DNA of 64,000 bases from Nocardia pseudobrasiliensis NBRC 108224 (lineage in GTDB: Bacteria; Actinomycetota; Actinomycetes; Mycobacteriales; Mycobacteriaceae). Under the pieces are notes generated by a model, which was given only the letters and a program-made list of their open reading frames with translations, was not told the origin of the DNA and searched no databases. Of the stretch, positions 25,934 through 35,399 are shown in pieces. Position 1 is the stretch's first letter; each line of letters opens with the position of its first letter. The position numbers and the translations under genes were made by a program. The DNA is taken from positions 25,719-89,718 of the forward strand of contig NZ_BDBS01000052.1 in NCBI RefSeq assembly GCF_001613105.1, in the 5' to 3' direction.

Positions 25934-26916
25934 TCCGCGCGCAATTCCATTCGGACGAGGACGAATTGGGGTGGTCCGGCATCGGGTGGGCCGTAGGGCA
26001 GCGGAGATACCTCGGCGTCGACGGTCAGCCAGCCGCCGTCGCGGGCGCTCAGCCGCAGGCCCGCGAGGGTGTGCGAGCGCGCGCCGGCCAGGATCGCGGT
26101 GTGGGCGGCCCGGATTCGCGGGCGGTCGTCGGGATGGGGGATGGTCCGCTCATCCGTGCCGCCCGACCAGCGCAGGCGTGGGATCGGCGCGCTGATCCAG
26201 CGGATCAGCCTGCCCTGGGCGGTGTCGACCACCGCCAGATACAGTCCCGGATTCGCGTTGACCAGCGCGTCCACCGTGGTGGCCTCGAACGATTTACCCT
26301 GCGGCGCAACGGTTTCGGTGATGTCGAGGACCAGTCCGTGCCAGCACTGCGGATCGGCGGTGAGATTGCGCGTGGCCAGCATTCCCGTGCGCAGGCCGGT
26401 CGGCGTGCGCACGCAGAGAATGCCGAGCCAGCGCGTGCCGGGTTCGGCGCGATTGATCGCCACGGCCAGATCCAGTGCGCCGTCGAAACGCTCGATATCG
26501 GTGAATATCTCGGCCCCGTTCCACACCGATCGTTCCGGCTCGAAGGTCGTCCCCCATCCCGCGGTGGGCATTTCCAAACGCCGGGACCGGCCGTCGAGGA
26601 CGAAGGGCGCCACCCCGGGCCGCGGCGGCGGATCGTCGGCGTCACCGACCCAGAACTGCACGCCGTGGACGCGATCGCTCGGCCCGACAACGGGTATCGC
26701 GTAGGCCTGCCGCCCCGACCAGGCGTACCGGGACCGCGGCAATTCGCGCACCACCGGGACGCCGCGCTCGTGGGCCTCCGCGATAACCGGGAACAGCTGG
26801 GCGGGCACCGTGCGGGCCAGCGACTTCCACTGCCGCGGCGCGGTACCGACCCCCAGGACGGAGGCGAGTTCGAATCCGTCGAGCGTTTCGATCAGCAGCC
26901 AGTCATCGTCGATCAC
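25930..26916 (-). CDS. PAS/GAF-like sensory protein of unknown role
   Basis: A 328-residue soluble protein with no transmembrane segment. The N-terminal third (LLIETLDGFELASVLG, then AYAIPVVGPSDRVHGVQFWVGD) resembles a GAF/PAS core. A C-terminal PAS-like unit includes WSGGTDERTIPHPDDRPRIRAAHTAIL and VEVS-type strands. It may belong to the actinobacterial DUF5593 proteins; that is from memory. No output domain is attached, so a partner must carry the signal. It has a 129-bp divergent spacer with the FMN reductase gene. Confidence 0.55.
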   Translation of the reverse strand: MIDDDWLLIETLDGFELASVLGVGTAPRQWKSLARTVPAQLFPVIAEAHERGVPVVRELPRSRYAWSGRQAYAIPVVGPSDRVHGVQFWVGDADDPPPRPGVAPFVLDGRSRRLEMPTAGWGTTFEPERSVWNGAEIFTDIERFDGALDLAVAINRAEPGTRWLGILCVRTPTGLRTGMLATRNLTADPQCWHGLVLDITETVAPQGKSFEATTVDALVNANPGLYLAVVDTAQGRLIRWISAPIPRLRWSGGTDERTIPHPDDRPRIRAAHTAILAGARSHTLAGLRLSARDGGWLTVDAEVSPLPYGPPDAGPPQFVLVRMELRAD

Positions 26917-27045
26917 CCATCCGCCCCCTTCTCGAAAATCGCCGGCCCTCCCGTCGCAGCCAGCGAATATCGTGCACTATCCACCCCCGGGCCGGGCACG
27001 AGGGTAGTCCCCGCTCGCCGATCGCGCGCCGATTAGGCTCGCGCC

Positions 27046-27606
27046 ATGGACAACCCGCTGCGCCTCGAGGTCATCGTCGCCAGCGTGCGGCCCCAGCGGT
27101 TCGCGCCGGTGGTCGCCGACTGGTTCCTGCGCGTCGCGCGCGCCGATCCACGCTTCGACGTCGGCGTCATCGATCTGGCGCTGACGCCGCTGCCGATCGA
27201 TCTGTCCGCGACGCAGCAATCCCGCGATTATTGCGAACGTCTGTCCGCAGCGGACGCTTTCGTCGCGATCACCTCCGAGTACAACCACGGCTATCCGGCC
27301 TCGCTGAAGACCGCGCTGGACACCGCCAAGCACGAGTGGCGGGCCAAGCCGATCGGATTCGTCGGCTACGGCGGGCTGTCGGGGGGTTTGCGAGCCGTGG
27401 AGCAGCTGCGGCAGGTGGTCGCGGAGATCCATATGGTCTCGATCCGCGAGACCGTGAGCTTCCACGAGGCCAAGCGAAAATTCGACGCCGACGGGAATAC
27501 CCACGACGGTGCGGCCATCGATGCGGCGCAGCGGTTGTTACGGCAATTGGCCTGGTGGGGTGAGCATTTGAGGGCCGCGCGAGCCTCCGACCCGTATCCC
27601 GGCTGA
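27046..27606 (+). CDS. NADPH-dependent FMN reductase family protein
   Basis: A 186-residue flavodoxin-like protein. VIVASVRPQRFAPVVADWF is the phosphate-binding loop, ITSEYNHGYPASLKTALD is the signature for flavin contact in the NADPH-dependent FMN reductase/quinone reductase family, and FVGYGGLSGGLRAVEQLR follows. It probably reduces quinones, azo dyes or flavin with NAD(P)H. Its stop codon lies in a CCGGC-TGA-AAGCG sequence that begins a GC-rich repetitive spacer. Confidence 0.88.
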   Translation: MDNPLRLEVIVASVRPQRFAPVVADWFLRVARADPRFDVGVIDLALTPLPIDLSATQQSRDYCERLSAADAFVAITSEYNHGYPASLKTALDTAKHEWRAKPIGFVGYGGLSGGLRAVEQLRQVVAEIHMVSIRETVSFHEAKRKFDADGNTHDGAAIDAAQRLLRQLAWWGEHLRAARASDPYPG

Positions 27607-27719
27607 AAGCGTGCCGGGAAATAGGTGGGTGGCGGCCGGGATCGAGTGGGCGGCCGCCGGGGATTGAGTGGTTGGCGGCCGCAATGGGTCGGCGTCCGGG
27701 CAGTGGGTGGGCGGCGGCC
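27607..27719. repeat. GC-rich imperfect repeats between FMN reductase and eccE
   Basis: The spacer between these convergent genes is made of degenerate units containing GTGGGTGGCGGCC, GTGGGCGGCCGCC, GTGGTTGGCGGCC and GTGGGTGGGCGGCGGCC at spacings of about 22-33 bp. The first 20 bases (AAAGCGTGCCGGGAAAT) resemble the start of the 46-kb minisatellite. No gene is visible. Confidence 0.55.
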
Positions 27720-29363
27720 CTACTGGTTGGCCATGGCTCGACGCCCGCGGGGCTGGCCGATATAGGTCGTCTCGCGGGGAATCGAGACCAGGTTCAGGTC
27801 GACCTGGGCGGTGCCGGTGCGCAGGATGACGTGGTTGCCGATCGCGCCGGGCTGCTGGATCGACAGATCCGGTCGGGTCGTGGGCCAGCTCATCGGGTCG
27901 CCGTAGACGTAGATCGTGGTGACGCCCGCGTGCGGCGGCGGGGCGAGGACCCCGTCCACCACGGCCGCGGTGAAATCGGCGTCGCTCTGGTGGGTTTCGA
28001 CCGCCAGTGACAGTCGCTGCGGATTGCCGACCGTGGTGACCAGCTGATTCCACATGTGCGGGCGATCGGTGCGCACCAGCACCCGCTCGCCGACGGCCAA
28101 CGCGCGGAAGACCAGCTGCTGGGCCAGATACAGCTCCCCGGCCACATAGACCGTCGAAATACCCTGTCCGACAACGCGGACGGCCACACCATTGCCCTGA
28201 TCATCGGAGCCGATCAGCTGACCGCAGCCCGAGGACGGCAGTCGCAGCGCGTCGATCGCGTCGATCGGATATTCGGCCAGCGGCACCACATCGTCGGCCA
28301 GCGGCGAGGCGATCGGGAAGTGCGCGATCAACCCCTCGCGATGGCGTCCGGCCAGCGACACCATGTGCTTGCGCTTGGCCTTCTCCGGCAGTTCGCGCGC
28401 GGTCAGCCGCCACGCTGCCCCGATCCGTACCGAATCGGCGGAACTGCCGGGCCGAAGCCGCACCGCGACCGTGGTCCCGCGCGAGGGCGCGACCCAAAGC
28501 TGGGCCAGCAGTTCGGAATCCAGCTGCCGGGGATCGATCGCGGCACCGATGTTCACGCTGTTGCCCAGCTCCGCGTAGCGCCACTTCTGGCCGATACCAC
28601 GCGGATCGGCGCCCGCGCTGATCTGCCGCAGCGCGGTGCGGATCTCGGGAGTGGTCAGCACGCGCGAGGCGCAGTCGGCATCCTCGAGCGCGCGCACGAT
28701 GCGCTGAGTGGCGATGGTGACCGCGCGGCACGCGCCCTCGGTACCGCCGCCGCGGCGATCGGCCGCGTCCGGACAGGCCAGCAGATCGAAGCCGATCGCC
28801 AGCCACACCGTGCGATGCGCCGTCGCGGGCAGCGGGCCCAGCAGCGATTCGTAGATCGGTCCCGCGGGTGTGCCGGAGCGGCTGCGGTGGCCGTGGCTGA
28901 TGATGTCGATGCCGCTGAGCAGGATGTCGTGCTGGGTGAGGCATTCGGCCAGTTCGGGCAGGGGCAGCAGATGCGAGGCGTGCACGGTGCTGCGGTCGAT
29001 GCGGGTCAGGCCACCGCGCGGCGGCAATACCTCGACCACGGCGACCACCCGGCTGCCCTCCCAGTACAGGCCGAGTGAGCGTCCGTCCGGGCCGCGGAAG
29101 TCGATGGTGTCGCCGAGTTCGTATTCGTTGCGCGACCGATAGCGCCGGATCGTGGTGAACCAATCGGCGACGGTCCGCTTCCACAGCGGAATCAACAGCA
29201 GCAGACCGGCCACGACCGCGGCGGCCAGCGCGTACCACCACCGCACGTGCAGGGCCGCGACGATCAGGCCGACGATCAGCCCCAGCAGCTGTGCCGCCAG
29301 CAGATTCGCCAGCGAGATCCGTCCAAACAGCGGGCGGCTGTTGGTCCCGCCAGGTTCGGCCAT
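27720..29363 (-). CDS. eccE: ESX membrane protein EccE
   Basis: A 547-residue protein with two N-terminal transmembrane helices (about 18-38 and 44-62), then a large soluble region. The segment RRYRSRNEYELGDTIDFRG after the helices and LGLYWEGSRVVAVVEV are typical of EccE. EccE forms the outer rim of the type VII membrane complex in ESX-1, -2, -3 and -5. It is divergent from eccB across 111 bp. It is the only eccE in the window; M. tuberculosis ESX-4 lacks it. GGGGGA precedes the ATG. Confidence 0.88.
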   Translation of the reverse strand: MAEPGGTNSRPLFGRISLANLLAAQLLGLIVGLIVAALHVRWWYALAAAVVAGLLLLIPLWKRTVADWFTTIRRYRSRNEYELGDTIDFRGPDGRSLGLYWEGSRVVAVVEVLPPRGGLTRIDRSTVHASHLLPLPELAECLTQHDILLSGIDIISHGHRSRSGTPAGPIYESLLGPLPATAHRTVWLAIGFDLLACPDAADRRGGGTEGACRAVTIATQRIVRALEDADCASRVLTTPEIRTALRQISAGADPRGIGQKWRYAELGNSVNIGAAIDPRQLDSELLAQLWVAPSRGTTVAVRLRPGSSADSVRIGAAWRLTARELPEKAKRKHMVSLAGRHREGLIAHFPIASPLADDVVPLAEYPIDAIDALRLPSSGCGQLIGSDDQGNGVAVRVVGQGISTVYVAGELYLAQQLVFRALAVGERVLVRTDRPHMWNQLVTTVGNPQRLSLAVETHQSDADFTAAVVDGVLAPPPHAGVTTIYVYGDPMSWPTTRPDLSIQQPGAIGNHVILRTGTAQVDLNLVSIPRETTYIGQPRGRRAMANQ

Positions 29364-29426
29364 CGTCGTCCCCCAGTACCCGGTATCGGCCTGTTATCGG
29401 TGGCCGAGCTGAACTTCGGTCCTGCT

Positions 29427-29435
29427 GAACTGTAC
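29427..29435. promoter_or_regulatory. GAACTGTAC motif in the divergent eccE/eccB spacer
   Basis: The nonamer GAACTGTAC recurs at 35326-35334 in the other divergent ESX spacer (eccD/eccC). Here it overlaps TGTACT, which could be a -10 box. It is the only long identical word noticed in both spacers and may be a shared operator or promoter element. Confidence 0.3.
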
Positions 29436-29474
29436 TGTGTTCTGCGAACGCGAGCACTTGTCGGGGGAGGACAC

Positions 29475-30983
29475 ATGCCTTCAAAGCCCACCACTCGCTG
29501 GCAGATAAGCGGGTACCGCTTTCTGGTCCGGCGAATGGAGCATGCCCTGGTGCGGCGGGATGTGCGCATGCTGCACGACCCGATGCGTTCGCAATCGCGC
29601 GCCTACGCCGCGGGCATCGTGCTCGGTGTCGTCGCCCTGGCCGGTTGCGGTGTACTCGCGCTGCTGCGCCCTCAGGGTTCGATCGGTGAGAACAAGATCC
29701 TGGTCGGTAAGGATTCCGGCGCCGTCTACGCGGTGATCGACGGTGTCGTGCATCCTGCGCTGAATCTGGCCTCGGCGCGGCTCGCGGTCGACGATCCGGC
29801 GAAACCGGTGTCCATCAAGGAATCCGAGCTGTCGAAGAAGCCGCTGGGCGCGCTGATCGGCATTCCGGGCGCGCCCGCCTCGATGAACTTCGACACCGGC
29901 GGCAAGGGCCGGGTCTGGACCATCTGCGACGAGCTGCGCAACGACGGCAGCAACGCGGTCACCACGACCGTGGTCGCGGGCGATCTGACGCTGGGGGACA
30001 AGGCCTCCGGGGTCGGGCACGGCAAGGCGCTGCTGGTGCAGGGCCGCGATTCGGCCTATCTGATCTACGACAATCAGCGCGCGCGAGTGAACCTGTCGGA
30101 TCCGGCGGTGCTGGACTCGCTGAAGATCCGCGGCGTCACCCCGCGCCCGATCAGCGAGGGTCTGCTCAACTCCATCCCCGAGGTGCTGGAGATCAAGCCG
30201 CCCAAGATCGACGATCCGGGCGGGTTCCCCTCCGGCTATTCGCTGGGCGCGCATCGCATCGGCGATGTCGTGCACGTGGCCACCAAGGACGAGTACTTCG
30301 TCCTGCTTCGCGATGGCATTCAGCAGATCTCGCCGATGACCGCGGATATCATCCGCTACTCCAACCCGTCGTCGAGCCGGGACCAGGAGGTCGGTCAGTA
30401 CGAGACCTCGCAGGGCGGTCCGCCGCATATCAACGTGCTCCAGGTCGCGAACTATCCGGACAGCGCCCCGACCATCGTCGACGCCCGCGATCAGCCCGTG
30501 GACTGCCTGTCCTGGAAGCCGCTGTCGGGCGCCACCGACAAGACCGACGGCAGCAAGCGCGCCGAACTGACCCTGATCACCGGCCGCGCGCTGCCGATTC
30601 CCGATGGCGCGCAACCGGTCCGGCTAGCCCAGGCCGATGCGCCGGGGCATGTGGTGAGCGCGTTCTACAAGACTCCGGGCTCGGGTGTATTCGTGCAGAC
30701 CACCGGCATCGAGCCCGACAGTCAGCGCAAGGACGCGATGTTCTTCATCTCCGACACCGGGGTCCGCTACGGCATCAAGAACCCCGCCGCGGCCAAGGCC
30801 CTGGGAATGGACGCCGAGAAGGCGAAACCGGAACCCGCGCCCTATCCGATCGTCGGCCTGCTGGCCTCGGGTCCGTCGCTGGGCCGCGAGGAGGCCATGG
30901 TCGCCCACGACGGTGTCGCACCCGACGCCAATCCGGCCAAGCAACTGGTGAAGCCCAAGGACAGTCAGCCCGCGCAGAACTGA
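29475..30983 (+). CDS. eccB: ESX core protein EccB (right set, complete)
   Basis: A 502-residue protein from an ATG with GGGGGAGG six bases upstream. It begins MPSKPTTRWQISGYRFLVRR, the invariant EccB start, has one transmembrane helix (about 44-63) and then a periplasmic region with EccB repeats (NKILVGKDSGAVYAVIDG, and FFISDTGVRYGIKN near the end). EccB links the inner-membrane complex to the periplasm. Its stop codon abuts the stop of the convergent MFS gene. Confidence 0.95.
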   Translation: MPSKPTTRWQISGYRFLVRRMEHALVRRDVRMLHDPMRSQSRAYAAGIVLGVVALAGCGVLALLRPQGSIGENKILVGKDSGAVYAVIDGVVHPALNLASARLAVDDPAKPVSIKESELSKKPLGALIGIPGAPASMNFDTGGKGRVWTICDELRNDGSNAVTTTVVAGDLTLGDKASGVGHGKALLVQGRDSAYLIYDNQRARVNLSDPAVLDSLKIRGVTPRPISEGLLNSIPEVLEIKPPKIDDPGGFPSGYSLGAHRIGDVVHVATKDEYFVLLRDGIQQISPMTADIIRYSNPSSSRDQEVGQYETSQGGPPHINVLQVANYPDSAPTIVDARDQPVDCLSWKPLSGATDKTDGSKRAELTLITGRALPIPDGAQPVRLAQADAPGHVVSAFYKTPGSGVFVQTTGIEPDSQRKDAMFFISDTGVRYGIKNPAAAKALGMDAEKAKPEPAPYPIVGLLASGPSLGREEAMVAHDGVAPDANPAKQLVKPKDSQPAQN

Positions 30984-32225
30984 TCAGTCCGAGGCGAATC
31001 TGATTCCCTTGGCCTCCTTGCCGATCAGGGTCAGCAGCGAGACCGCGAGCAGTACCGGCACGATGGTGACCGCCAGCGCGAACGGGTAGCCGTGACTCTC
31101 GGCGAGGCGTTCCTGAATGGGCAGATTCAGCGAGGCGAGCAGATTGCCGAGCTGATAGGTGACCCCCGGATAGAAACCGCGGATGGCATCGGGCGACATC
31201 TCGGTCAGATGTGCCGGGATGACGCCCCACGCGCCCTGCACGACGATCTGCATGAGGAACGAACCGAGGCACAGCATCGCCGCGGCATGCGAATACGCGA
31301 ACAGCGGCACGATCGGCAGACCGAGCAGCGCGCAGAAGATGATGGTGTAGCGGCGGCCGTAGCGCTGCGAGAGGGTGCCGAAGACCAGGCCGCCGATGAT
31401 CGCGCCGATGTTGTACACCACCGCGATCCATTTGGCGGTCGCCGTCGACAGTCCCGCGCCGCCGTGCTCGGAGGACGAGAGGAAGGTCGGGTAGACGTCC
31501 TGGGTGCCGTGCGACATCCAGTTGAACGCCGTCATCAGCAGCACCAGATAGACGAACCGCCGCACCACAACGGGATTGGTGAGCACATCGCGCAACGAGG
31601 TCCGGGTGACCCGCATCCGCTCGCGGGATCTCTCCCACACCTCCGATTCCCCGACCCGGGTGCGAATGATCAGAATGATCAGCGCCGGAACGATCGACAG
31701 CGCGAACAACCAGCGCCACGACAGCCCGAGCCAGTTCATCACCAGCAGCGAGGCGAGCGAGGCCAGCAGGTAGCCGAACGAATAACCCTCCTGCAGCAGA
31801 CCGGAGAAGAAGCCGCGCCGTTCGACCGGAATCTTCTCCATCGCCAGCGCCGCGCCCAGCCCCCACTCCCCGCCCATGCCGATGCCGTAGAGCAGGCGAA
31901 GAATCAGCAGCACAGTGAAATTCGGCGCGAACGCGCAGGCGAAGCCGATGACCGAATAGAACGCGACATCGGCCATCAACGGGATACGCCGTCCGACCCG
32001 ATCGGCCCACAGCCCGAACAGCAGCGCGCCCACCGGTCGCATGATGAGTGTGGCCGTGGTGATGAACGCGACGTCGGCCTTGGCCATATCGAAGCTCTTG
32101 GCGATATCGGCGTAGACGAACACCACCACGAAGAAGTCGAAGGCGTCCATCGTCCAGCCGAGCTGTGCGGCGACGAAGGCATTGCGCTGGTCGGCGCTGA
32201 GCCGCTGTCGTGATGCTGTTGGCAT
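30984..32225 (-). CDS. MFS transporter (SHS/JEN lactate or sialate type) within the ESX locus
   Basis: With the ATG at 32225 (GGGAGCGGG upstream) the product is 413 residues with about twelve helices. LGWTMDAFDFFVVVFVY at the start, GLWADRVGRRIPL for the loop 2-3 motif and LRLLYGIGMGGEWGLGAA are characteristic of the SHS (sialate:H+/lactate) MFS family. It lies downstream of mycP on the same strand and could be carried on the eccD-mycP transcript. A transporter is not a known ESX component, so it is likely a passenger. Its paralogy to the MFS at 13892 is only at family level. Confidence 0.85.
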   Translation of the reverse strand: MPTASRQRLSADQRNAFVAAQLGWTMDAFDFFVVVFVYADIAKSFDMAKADVAFITTATLIMRPVGALLFGLWADRVGRRIPLMADVAFYSVIGFACAFAPNFTVLLILRLLYGIGMGGEWGLGAALAMEKIPVERRGFFSGLLQEGYSFGYLLASLASLLVMNWLGLSWRWLFALSIVPALIILIIRTRVGESEVWERSRERMRVTRTSLRDVLTNPVVVRRFVYLVLLMTAFNWMSHGTQDVYPTFLSSSEHGGAGLSTATAKWIAVVYNIGAIIGGLVFGTLSQRYGRRYTIIFCALLGLPIVPLFAYSHAAAMLCLGSFLMQIVVQGAWGVIPAHLTEMSPDAIRGFYPGVTYQLGNLLASLNLPIQERLAESHGYPFALAVTIVPVLLAVSLLTLIGKEAKGIRFASD

Positions 32226-32337
32226 AGCCCGCTCCCGCTCGAACCTCGACGTTACGAATTCTGCGCCGATCCTGACGGACGCGTGGCGTGTCGGTCGATG
32301 ATTTCCGGTCGGGCCGCGAGTCGGGGTGGAACTTCGG

Positions 32338-33765
32338 TCAGTTGTCCTCGCGCACACCGAAGACGCGGCGGATGGGGAACGAGGCCAGATAGCCGAGCAC
32401 CAGCAGGACGCCGATGACGCCGGTGCCGATCAGGGCGACATTGCGTGAGGTGTGATCCGGTGGCGGCGGGGTGACGGGCACGGGTAGCTGCATGGAGCGT
32501 CCGGTGATCGAACTCGGCTTCTTCTCCAGTACCGTTTTCGGATCGACGGAGTGGGTCAGCGCCGCGATGGGATCGATGACGCCGAAGCCCTCCCACGGAT
32601 TCCAGCCCTCCGGCGGCCGGTGCGCGGTCGCCTCGATGCGCTTGACGACCTCGGCCGCGGGCAGTTCGGGGAAGCGGGCGCGCACGAGCGCCGCCACGCC
32701 GGAGACATAGGGTACGGCGAAGCTGGTGCCACGCAAGGGATTCGCGCCGTTGCGGCCGATCGTGGCATTGGCCAGACCGGTGCCGTTGGGATCGAGGGAG
32801 ATGATCTGCTCACCCGGTGCGGAGACCCCGACCCAGGGGCCGGGCACGGTGAACTGGGACGGCTGACCGTTGAGGTCGACCGAGCCGACCGCCAACACGT
32901 ACTTGTCGTACCAGGCCGGGGTGACCGCGACGGCGAGGCTGTTCCACGGATCGGCGGTCGGATTGACCGGATCCATCCCCGAATTGCCCTGGCACTGTTG
33001 GTTTCCGCCGCCACCGCCCGGATCGGCGTTACCGGCCGCGGCGACGATCACGGCATCCTTGACCTCGGCGGCGTACTGTACGGCCGCGCCGACGGAGGCG
33101 TCGTTCAGATTCGCCGGTCCGCAGGCGACCTCGCTGATATTGATGATCCGCGCGCCCATATCCGCCGCGTGCCGGATGGCCATGGCCAGCGTCGTCGTCT
33201 TGCCCACGCCGCCACCGTTTTTGGGATCGTTCGGATCGACCTGGGTGTTCTTGTACCGGTAGAGCTCGGAGGTCTGGCGGATCGAGACGATCCGCGCGTC
33301 CGGCGCGACACCCGCGAAACCGTCGCGGTCCGACGGTTGTGCGGCGATCAGGCCCGCGACGATGGTGCCGTGCACATCGCAGTCCTCGGTGCCGTCACTG
33401 GTACCCACGTAGTCGCCGCCGCCGGACAGATCGCGCAGCCGCGGATGCCGGGCCACGCCGGTGTCGATGACCGCGACCGTCTGGCCCGCGCCCCGACTGA
33501 ACTGCCAGGCGTCGGTGATGCCCAGGAACTGTTGTGCCGGAGGATGTCCCGGTGAGTTGACCGACTGCGTTCCGGTGCAGGGGTTGTTGGTGGGTTCGGT
33601 CGGCTCCGGCGGCGAGGGATTGCCGTCGGCGGGCAGCGCGCCCGGATTGATCGGCGGCGGACCGCCCGCGACCGCGGCCGGTGCGCCGATCACCGCGGAC
33701 AGTGCGGTCACGGCCGTCGCCAGCGCTACCGCGGTGCCGCGGCGAACGAAGCTTCGCGTCGTCAT
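32338..33765 (-). CDS. mycP: Mycosin serine protease (right set)
   Basis: The ATG at 33765 gives 475 residues, starting nine bases after the eccD stop. Signal peptide about 1-33 (ends APAAVA), subtilase domain with Asp101 (VIDTGVA), His132 (VHGT) and Ser348 (GTSFAVP), Asn246 in AAAGN, and a C-terminal helix (about 444-464) followed by RRVFG. The catalytic set is complete. Compared with the left-set mycosin there is a longer loop (VDPNDPKNGGG) near residue 176-186. The long upstream frame extension overlaps eccD antisense-like and is not coding. Confidence 0.93.
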   Translation of the reverse strand: MTTRSFVRRGTAVALATAVTALSAVIGAPAAVAGGPPPINPGALPADGNPSPPEPTEPTNNPCTGTQSVNSPGHPPAQQFLGITDAWQFSRGAGQTVAVIDTGVARHPRLRDLSGGGDYVGTSDGTEDCDVHGTIVAGLIAAQPSDRDGFAGVAPDARIVSIRQTSELYRYKNTQVDPNDPKNGGGVGKTTTLAMAIRHAADMGARIINISEVACGPANLNDASVGAAVQYAAEVKDAVIVAAAGNADPGGGGGNQQCQGNSGMDPVNPTADPWNSLAVAVTPAWYDKYVLAVGSVDLNGQPSQFTVPGPWVGVSAPGEQIISLDPNGTGLANATIGRNGANPLRGTSFAVPYVSGVAALVRARFPELPAAEVVKRIEATAHRPPEGWNPWEGFGVIDPIAALTHSVDPKTVLEKKPSSITGRSMQLPVPVTPPPPDHTSRNVALIGTGVIGVLLVLGYLASFPIRRVFGVREDN

Positions 33766-33773
33766 GATCGCGC

Positions 33774-35240
33774 TCAGAGCGAACGAACGAGCGTGTACAA
33801 CTCGGCCACCCAGAACACCAGCGGCACAACGGCGGCCACGAAGGCGTACTCGAGCAGTTCCACCGCCCGCCGCATCGGTGGCGTGGCCTGCTGATTGGGC
33901 ACGATGATGCCGAAGATCAAGCCGGCCACCAGCATCACCATCGCCGCGCCGAATACGGCCAGCGGCTGGTCCAGGGTGAAGGCCGCGCCGATCAGCATGA
34001 GCAGCACGATGGCCGTGCCGCCCGCGATCAGGACCACGGCCTGTTCGGCGCCCGCGTAGGTGCGGCTGCGGAACATCAGCACGACCGCGGCCACCAGCGC
34101 CAGGGCGATGCCGGGCCAGTACGGGCTCGAGGCCCGGGGATCGACCGCGGCCAGTGCGCCGGCCACGGTCACGATCGCGGTCGCGGCGACCAGGCCGGCC
34201 AGATACATCCGGGCCCGTTCGGATTTCGCGCGCAGCACATCCATCGTGGGCAGCGCGCGATGGTCGTCGGGATCGTCCTCGGTCGGATCGATCGGGGTGC
34301 CGGGCGAGGGCACCGGCGGCAGCGGCAGCTTCGCCAGCAGCATCGACACCCGCGGCGCGAGCGACAGTGCGCCGAGCGCCAGCGCCGCGGCGACCGCGCC
34401 GATCGCCTTGTTCGGCTGATCGGTCAGCAGGCCGACGAGACTGGCCGGAATGGCGAAGATCGCGAGCGTGGTCGCCCCGATGAACAGCGCCAGGCCCACC
34501 CCGCTGACCCGCCACGCCAAAACCGCGGTCGCGCCGACGAGTACCGAACCGAGCAGGAAGTTCGCCCAGCCGTAGTGATCGGGCACGATCAGCATGCCCG
34601 CGGTGAACGCGGTCGGCAGCGCGCAGCCGCCGAGCACCAGCGCGGTGGAGCGATCGCCGTACATGCGGCTGAGCACGGTGCCCGCGATGACGAGCAGGAT
34701 CGTGATGACCGCGGCCACCGACCCGGGAATCCAGCCCGGGAGAGCGTCCGGTGCGGCCAGCAGTCCGGTGCAGCCGACGAGCATGGTCAGTACGGCGATG
34801 ACGGATCCGGTGATCCGGGCGATCCGCGGCGACCAGGACCGGAAATGGTCGGCGTCGGCGATCGCGACGTTGTACATGATGTCGTCGAACAACGGTGTGG
34901 GCGCGACATGATCGGCGCTTTCCAACATGAGCAACTCACCGTCGCGCACGCCGTGTTCGCCGAGACTCAGTGAATTCGAAAAGGGCGGTTGACCGATCCG
35001 CGCCAGCACCCATTCGGCCGGTTCGAATTGTTCGCCTGTATTGTCGAATTCGTTGGTGCGGCTGTGTTGGGCGACCATATCGACGACGCTCGGAATGACA
35101 AGCGCCACCGGCACATCCACCGGTATGGCCATATCGACCTGAGTGTGTTTGGCGAGAATGGTGACCCGCGCGAGGTCCGGCGCCCGGACGATTCCGCGGC
35201 TCGCATCTTCCTCGATGTGGTCCAGTCGCGCGTGCGTCAC
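33774..35240 (-). CDS. eccD: ESX integral membrane protein EccD (right set)
   Basis: A 488-residue EccD: ubiquitin-like N-terminal domain (APDLARVTILAKHTQVDMAIP, about 18-110), then about eleven transmembrane helices. The start is GTG with GGGGGA upstream. It is divergent from eccC across a 159-bp spacer and is followed by mycP. It is equivalent in role to the EccD at 2218-3693 but clearly divergent in sequence, so the two sets are old paralogues rather than a recent duplication. Confidence 0.92.
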   Translation of the reverse strand: MTHARLDHIEEDASRGIVRAPDLARVTILAKHTQVDMAIPVDVPVALVIPSVVDMVAQHSRTNEFDNTGEQFEPAEWVLARIGQPPFSNSLSLGEHGVRDGELLMLESADHVAPTPLFDDIMYNVAIADADHFRSWSPRIARITGSVIAVLTMLVGCTGLLAAPDALPGWIPGSVAAVITILLVIAGTVLSRMYGDRSTALVLGGCALPTAFTAGMLIVPDHYGWANFLLGSVLVGATAVLAWRVSGVGLALFIGATTLAIFAIPASLVGLLTDQPNKAIGAVAAALALGALSLAPRVSMLLAKLPLPPVPSPGTPIDPTEDDPDDHRALPTMDVLRAKSERARMYLAGLVAATAIVTVAGALAAVDPRASSPYWPGIALALVAAVVLMFRSRTYAGAEQAVVLIAGGTAIVLLMLIGAAFTLDQPLAVFGAAMVMLVAGLIFGIIVPNQQATPPMRRAVELLEYAFVAAVVPLVFWVAELYTLVRSL

Positions 35241-35325
35241 GCTTCCCCCAACCTCGTCTCTACCTCGTGTTTCCGCATGCGCACCGGTTTGCGGTCGCGC
35301 GGTTCATCCGTGCAGAATGCTGCCC

Positions 35326-35376
35326 GAACTGTACGACATGTCGGCAGCGCCCTCTACACTGAGGCCGCAGTACAGT
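35326..35376. promoter_or_regulatory. Candidate control region of divergent eccD/eccC
   Basis: It contains GAACTGTAC at 35326-35334, shared with the eccE/eccB spacer, and TACAGT at 35371-35376, shared with the eccA/eccD spacer and usable as a -10 box 24 bp before the eccC start. No clear -35 is visible. Confidence 0.3.
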
Positions 35377-35399
35377 CGCCGAAGGGGGATCTTGCGTCG

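Noticed and set aside
33766..34515. N-terminal extension of the right mycP into eccD territory
   Set aside because: The extension is Gly/Arg/Ala-rich shadow sequence opposite no signal; the ATG at 33765 gives a proper signal peptide.
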